Source: JBHGBB01 sp041946755 | GTDB lineage: Bacteria; UBP4; UBA4092; JAOAEQ01 | Assembly (NCBI GenBank): GCA_041946755.1 | Contig: JBHGBB010000074.1 | Span: 1 to 15,342 of the forward strand | Reading direction: 5' to 3' | DNA length: 15,342 nucleotides | In this document: one piece after another, positions 11,818 to 15,342 of the stretch | Position numbering within the stretch: position 1 is the stretch's first letter | Layout of the letters: each line of letters begins with the position of its first letter | Made by a program: the position numbers and the translations under genes | The notes under the pieces: generated by a model | What the model saw: the letters and a program-made list of their open reading frames with translations, nothing else | Databases searched by the model: none | Told to the model about the DNA's origin: nothing

Positions 11818-13626
11818 TTATTTATTGGTTTCGATATTAAATAGAAGCTTTTTAGCCGGTTCAAACTCCGGATTCTGAGTTAGAACGAGTTTGCATTCCT
11901 TTTCGGCTTCTATAAGCCTTTTTTGCTCGAATAACGATACCGCTAATCCGAAATGTGAAAAGTAATGAGTCGAATCCAACGATATCGATTGCCGATATAT
12001 TGATTCCGCTCTCTGAAATGCGCCGATTTTAATCAGTGAAATTCCGAAATTGTTTAACGCCCCGACATTATCCGGTTCCATCTGAATCAGCTTTTCATAG
12101 ACCGGAATCGCTTCTTGTGGTCTCCCGACTTGATCGAGTGCCATTCCCAGATGATAATAGCTTAATGCATGGGTTGGATCGTGTTCAATCGATTTGTAGT
12201 AGTAAGGGATAGCCGATTGCGGCAGCTCGCGATTTAAATAATATTTCCCTAATTCGTAATAAGCCAATCCTTTTTCTAATGAGGTTTCTTCGAGAATAGA
12301 TTCAGCAACCCAGTTCTGGTTCGGGAAATGGTCTAGTGTTAAGTATGCCAGATTATCGAGAAATGGTATCGGGCTGATGATATTTAGACTCCAAGGATTA
12401 TAAAGGCCAATCAAGGCAATTAAAATCGACCAGAGTAAAAAGAGAATAAAAATAATCTTTTTAATCTTACCAATACTTTTCTTAAGGTAGACGCCAAGAA
12501 AATATATTAATAACGGAATTACGGCTATACTCCAGCGGAGGCCATAACTGGTGCCGCCGAAATCGCTAATTTGGATCGCATATGCGGTTATGGTACCGAA
12601 AAAGATTAATAGCGTTACGATGCGCAGCCGATTCATTAATGTATCCGAATGCCTATATTTCGTTATCAATCCTTTACCACATTCAATAAGCCCAAATAGA
12701 AGTAATGGAGAAAATAACATTATCCCGCGATATCCAAGTAGCATATGCCAATACTGCATCGGAATACTTTTTCCAAACAACCGCTTTTTGCCGATCGCTG
12801 AAACCAGCATCGATCCGGGATATTGATAATACGCCGGATGTAAATATGCCGGGATTAAATCGCCGGTTAATGCATAATTTGCGATGAAATGGATTAGTAA
12901 CGGTGGTAAGATTCCGATGATGAAGCCGATAATATCCTTCGTTCGATGATGGTGCGATACATAAATCAATCCAAAAAAGATTAGGAGCAACCCGCCGGCA
13001 GGTAAATCAAGGGTTAATGTCAGGGCAGCAAATAATCCCAGTAAAAAAGAATGCCAGCACCTCGGTCGCTCATCAGAAAACGACTGAATTAAGAAAAATA
13101 ATGCTAGGGTAGTGGTTGCTGCAGCTAATAAATGACTGGTAAAGGTAGTGCTGAATGGCAGCATGATAGTACCTAACCAGGTAAACAAAAACAATCCGAT
13201 CCGGATATTGATCGATAATCCCTGTTGTTCGAATAATTTATTTAAGATAAAACAGATTAATCCTAATGGGACAACCGCCAAAAATAATGTTAATAGGAAA
13301 TAGACCGTTCGAAAATGGGTTGCTAACCCTAAATGGAATAGATGATATAAAATCAAATAAATCCCGCTGCCGATAAGCTGCAGCATCGGGGGTTTATCGG
13401 AATAGGTTTTCCCATCGATTTTAATAATATCTACCGCTAAGGGTAAAATCGATTTATCAATGCAGAAGCTATGCTGTTCAACAATACTTTGAATAGTCGC
13501 TATCCGGGAAGCATCATGCGGTGAACCGATTCCCGGTTTCATTATTATTATCCCGAAAACAATCGGCAAAAGTAGCGTTAGAATCGCCAATATCTTATTC
13601 AATTTGTTTGGTGGTAGTAATATCAT
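11818..13626 (-). CDS. GT-C-like membrane glycosyltransferase with four C-terminal TPRs
   Basis: A 602-residue protein. After the first membrane segment (~12-29) comes a loop GSPHDASRIATIQSIVEQHS (34-53), then KIDGKTYSDKPPMLQL (69-84), a pattern I associate with PMT/ArnT-like GT-C transferases; acidic D38 is a candidate catalytic residue. About ten more membrane segments follow to ~410, with DFGGTSYGLRW at 355-365. From ~451 to 586 there are four TPRs (for example YHLGMALDQVGRPQEAIPVY). Proteins with this plan are thought to move sugars from polyprenyl phosphates to acceptors outside the inner membrane, the TPRs perhaps binding the acceptor or a partner. ATG 13626 lies inside the end of the upstream gene (32-nt overlap), so translation is probably coupled. 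A direct substrate assignment is not possible, and transferase activity is inferred. Confidence 0.75.
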   Translation of the reverse strand: MILLPPNKLNKILAILTLLLPIVFGIIIMKPGIGSPHDASRIATIQSIVEQHSFCIDKSILPLAVDIIKIDGKTYSDKPPMLQLIGSGIYLILYHLFHLGLATHFRTVYFLLTLFLAVVPLGLICFILNKLFEQQGLSINIRIGLFLFTWLGTIMLPFSTTFTSHLLAAATTTLALFFLIQSFSDERPRCWHSFLLGLFAALTLTLDLPAGGLLLIFFGLIYVSHHHRTKDIIGFIIGILPPLLIHFIANYALTGDLIPAYLHPAYYQYPGSMLVSAIGKKRLFGKSIPMQYWHMLLGYRGIMLFSPLLLFGLIECGKGLITKYRHSDTLMNRLRIVTLLIFFGTITAYAIQISDFGGTSYGLRWSIAVIPLLIYFLGVYLKKSIGKIKKIIFILFLLWSILIALIGLYNPWSLNIISPIPFLDNLAYLTLDHFPNQNWVAESILEETSLEKGLAYYELGKYYLNRELPQSAIPYYYKSIEHDPTHALSYYHLGMALDQVGRPQEAIPVYEKLIQMEPDNVGALNNFGISLIKIGAFQRAESIYRQSISLDSTHYFSHFGLAVSLFEQKRLIEAEKECKLVLTQNPEFEPAKKLLFNIETNK

Positions 13627-15208
13627 AAATAAAAATCGAATATCCGGCTTTGTCTATCGGTTGGTATTCTCTTAACCAAGCGAATTCAGTTTTATCTACT
13701 AAACTTATTCCATAGAGATTGTTAACACTAATTGCAATCAACCCGGATTGCGGCTGATTAGTCAATGGCAACGCATTAATGCCATATACCGCAGGATTTA
13801 CCGGTCCGAAATGAGAGAATGGAATTGATTCAATATGATGTTTAACCAGATACTTTTTAAACCGAATCAAATCCTGTCCCCAATCAAGATTGGAATCGAG
13901 CAGATATTTATATCCCTGCGATGGCCCGTTGACAAGTTCGTTAAAATACGCCAAATAATTCGGCGTTATCCATAAACAGGAAATCAGATACCATAAACCG
14001 AGCATTCCCAAAATAATTTGCTTTTTGGGTACATGGATATTAATAATCTGCGCAGCAAGTATGGCAATAAAAGGATATGCCGGCAGAATAAACCGTAATC
14101 CGATATTCTTGGTCGTGCTCAGAGAAAAGAATAATAGAATTAGAATCGGTGGTAAGATCAGAAACCAGTCGACTTGATTTATCTTGGTTCTTTTAAAATA
14201 GATATAACATCCCATGAATATACAGATTAAAAAAGGTATCGGATTCTTGATTAGAAAAGCAAATAGATAATAATACCAGCAACCGTGGGTAGAAAGAACA
14301 CCGTTAAGATAATTGTCGTAAGAGCCGGATTCAGCAATCTGGTTGTCAAGTCCAACTATATAGAAAAAAGGGTAGGGGATCGGAAGAAACGCAGGGAAAA
14401 TCGATTTGAGCATTTTCAAAGGTGCGGAATGAAATTCAAAATAGCGCAGTTGCATTCCGCTAAGCTGAAAGCAATAAACAATATTAATGACTAAAATACT
14501 AATTAGCAGAATACCGATAGCCATTAGGATGAGTTTTCTTTTTGAGATAGAAGAAGATTTGTACCCCAACCAAATAATGGCAAAGATAAATAAGGGATAC
14601 AGCAATACTGCGGTAAACTTCGCGCATTGCGCCAAACCGAGCACGATTCCTGCAATACCAGTGTATTTCCAATTCGGATTTTCAGTCCATCGTTTTAGGG
14701 TATAAACCGATGCAAAGAAAAGAACAGTTAGTCCGAAATCAAGAGTCGATAAAGTCGCATGAGCTATAATATTCGGATTTAATAGAAGAAGAAATAAGGC
14801 TAGTATTATTGCGGTAATTCCATAGTCCTTTTTCATCCATCGCCATATAGTTATTCCTAAAGGAATTAATAAAAGCGTAATCATGACTCGACTAATTATG
14901 AAAAGAAAATGATAATTCACTTGATTATCCACCATAAACTGGCGGGCATAAAATACATAATCGATGTTCTGGAATCCAGGTTCGAGATGTAATCGTGGAG
15001 ATAGGAATAACAATGGAAGCGCTGACCATAAACGGACCAAGGGCGGGTTTTCCGGATTCATATTGAATTTCCCGGTATGTAACTGCGCAAGCGCTATCGG
15101 GATATGCCCGGATTCATCCACCGTTACCGAGTTGAAGGTAATACTCAAAACCACTGAAATGAAAACTACTATTAAAAGAAATAATAAAACCAATCGATAC
15201 TGATTCAT
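13595..15208 (-). CDS. GT39-like (GT-C) dolichyl/undecaprenyl-phosphate-sugar glycosyltransferase
   Basis: A 537-residue polytopic protein of the phospholipid-carrier-dependent glycosyltransferase type. The first membrane segment (~6-24) is followed by a loop VTVDESGHIPIALAQLHTG (28-46) holding the D31-E32 pair expected to be catalytic, then NPENPPLVRLWSALPLL (51-67). About ten further hydrophobic segments run to ~412, including NIGLRFILPAYPFIAIL (368-384). The C-terminal outer region has LLDSNLDWGQDLIRFKKYL (436-454) and SHFGPVNPAVYG (465-476), motifs I recognise from bacterial members of this family. It should transfer a sugar from a lipid carrier on the periplasmic side; sugar and acceptor are unknown. 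ATG 15208 has no clear Shine-Dalgarno. It is the first of two co-transcribed glycosyltransferase-like genes. Confidence 0.85.
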   Translation of the reverse strand: MNQYRLVLLFLLIVVFISVVLSITFNSVTVDESGHIPIALAQLHTGKFNMNPENPPLVRLWSALPLLFLSPRLHLEPGFQNIDYVFYARQFMVDNQVNYHFLFIISRVMITLLLIPLGITIWRWMKKDYGITAIILALFLLLLNPNIIAHATLSTLDFGLTVLFFASVYTLKRWTENPNWKYTGIAGIVLGLAQCAKFTAVLLYPLFIFAIIWLGYKSSSISKRKLILMAIGILLISILVINIVYCFQLSGMQLRYFEFHSAPLKMLKSIFPAFLPIPYPFFYIVGLDNQIAESGSYDNYLNGVLSTHGCWYYYLFAFLIKNPIPFLICIFMGCYIYFKRTKINQVDWFLILPPILILLFFSLSTTKNIGLRFILPAYPFIAILAAQIINIHVPKKQIILGMLGLWYLISCLWITPNYLAYFNELVNGPSQGYKYLLDSNLDWGQDLIRFKKYLVKHHIESIPFSHFGPVNPAVYGINALPLTNQPQSGLIAISVNNLYGISLVDKTEFAWLREYQPIDKAGYSIFIYDITTTKQIE

Positions 15209-15225
15209 TCTATAAAGCAGGCATG

Positions 15226-15254
15226 ATTGTATAAATGGTTACTATTTATATAAT
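15226..15254 (-). promoter_or_regulatory. Inverted repeat upstream of the glycosyltransferase operon
   Basis: ATTGTATAAAT (15226-15236) and ATTTATATAAT (15244-15254) are inverted copies matching at 10 of 11 positions around a 7-nt spacer. They lie 18-46 nt upstream of the minus-strand start codon. Each arm contains a TATA-like hexamer that could serve as a -10 element. A dimeric repressor site overlapping the promoter is possible; no clear -35 element is visible. Confidence 0.3.
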
Positions 15255-15277
15255 CACAGTATTCTTTAATAATGAGC

Positions 15278-15342
15278 TTAGGTAATATCATAACGCTGAA
15301 TGGTTGTTCCAGCAATGAATTTATTATCTTGAACTTCTATGC
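15278..15342 (-). CDS. Possible 3' end of another minus-strand gene
   Basis: From the window edge one minus-strand frame is open and reads IEVQDNKFIAGTTIQRYDIT before TAA at 15280-15278. The composition looks protein-like, and the stop lies 69 nt before the glycosyltransferase start codon, fitting an upstream gene of the same operon. Only 20 residues are visible. A plus-strand frame from ATG 15272 is also open to the edge, so this call is weak. Confidence 0.3.
   Translation of the reverse strand, partial: IEVQDNKFIAGTTIQRYDIT

Noticed and set aside
12551..12887. Plus-strand open frames of 91 and 60 residues opposite the TPR glycosyltransferase
   Set aside because: They mirror the coding frame of a well-supported membrane protein and show no domain or start signal.

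Overview
The window comes from an AT-leaning bacterial genome with short intergenic gaps, mixed use of Shine-Dalgarno sites and many palindromic repeats. The protein mix suggests an environmental, probably uncultured Gram-negative-type lineage: PBS-lyase-type HEAT repeats, DUF2062, an ECF sigma with a zinc anti-sigma, a GspG-like pseudopilin ending in a DPTNGTxSxGDI-type motif, and GT39-like membrane glycosyltransferases. Omnitrophota, Sumerlaeota, Hydrogenedentota or Poribacteria would be comparable. This is inference from gene content; no rRNA or other decisive marker is present.

Region 1 (1-1796) holds the end of a HEAT-repeat protein, a DUF2062 membrane protein and an unrecognised 218-residue protein. 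Twin hairpins, a 7-nt tandem repeat and a MITE-like palindrome nested in an older inverted repeat separate them.

Region 2 (1897-4992) is a housekeeping cluster tsaC/ywlC - low-Mr phosphatase - rpiB - glyA, in the relative order known from Firmicutes. Short-period quasi-palindromic spacers interrupt it, and a good Rho-independent terminator closes it.

Region 3 (5162-11477) is one co-directional cluster. An ECF sigma factor overlaps its zinc-finger anti-sigma factor by 86 nt. Then follow a GspG-like pseudopilin, GspF, a minimal GspE ATPase, a polytopic membrane protein with a prepilin domain at its C-terminus, a GspJ/PilW-like minor pseudopilin and a GspK/PilX-like one. Together they would form the inner-membrane motor and pseudopilus of a type II secretion or type IV pilus-like machine. 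Secretin, GspC/L/M and prepilin peptidase are not here and must be encoded elsewhere. The sigma/anti-sigma pair may control the cluster.

Region 4 (11478-11817) is a 340-nt gene-free gap between convergent operons. It holds four consecutive hairpins that look like diverged tandem units of about 75 nt. The outer stem is conserved and the inner stems differ in sequence but stay paired. I consider this the most unexplained structure in the window.

Region 5 (11818-15342, minus strand) carries two overlapping genes for polytopic GT-C-like glycosyltransferases. The second has a C-terminal block of four TPRs. They may glycosylate exported proteins or envelope lipids. A possible 3' end of another minus-strand gene lies at the right edge.
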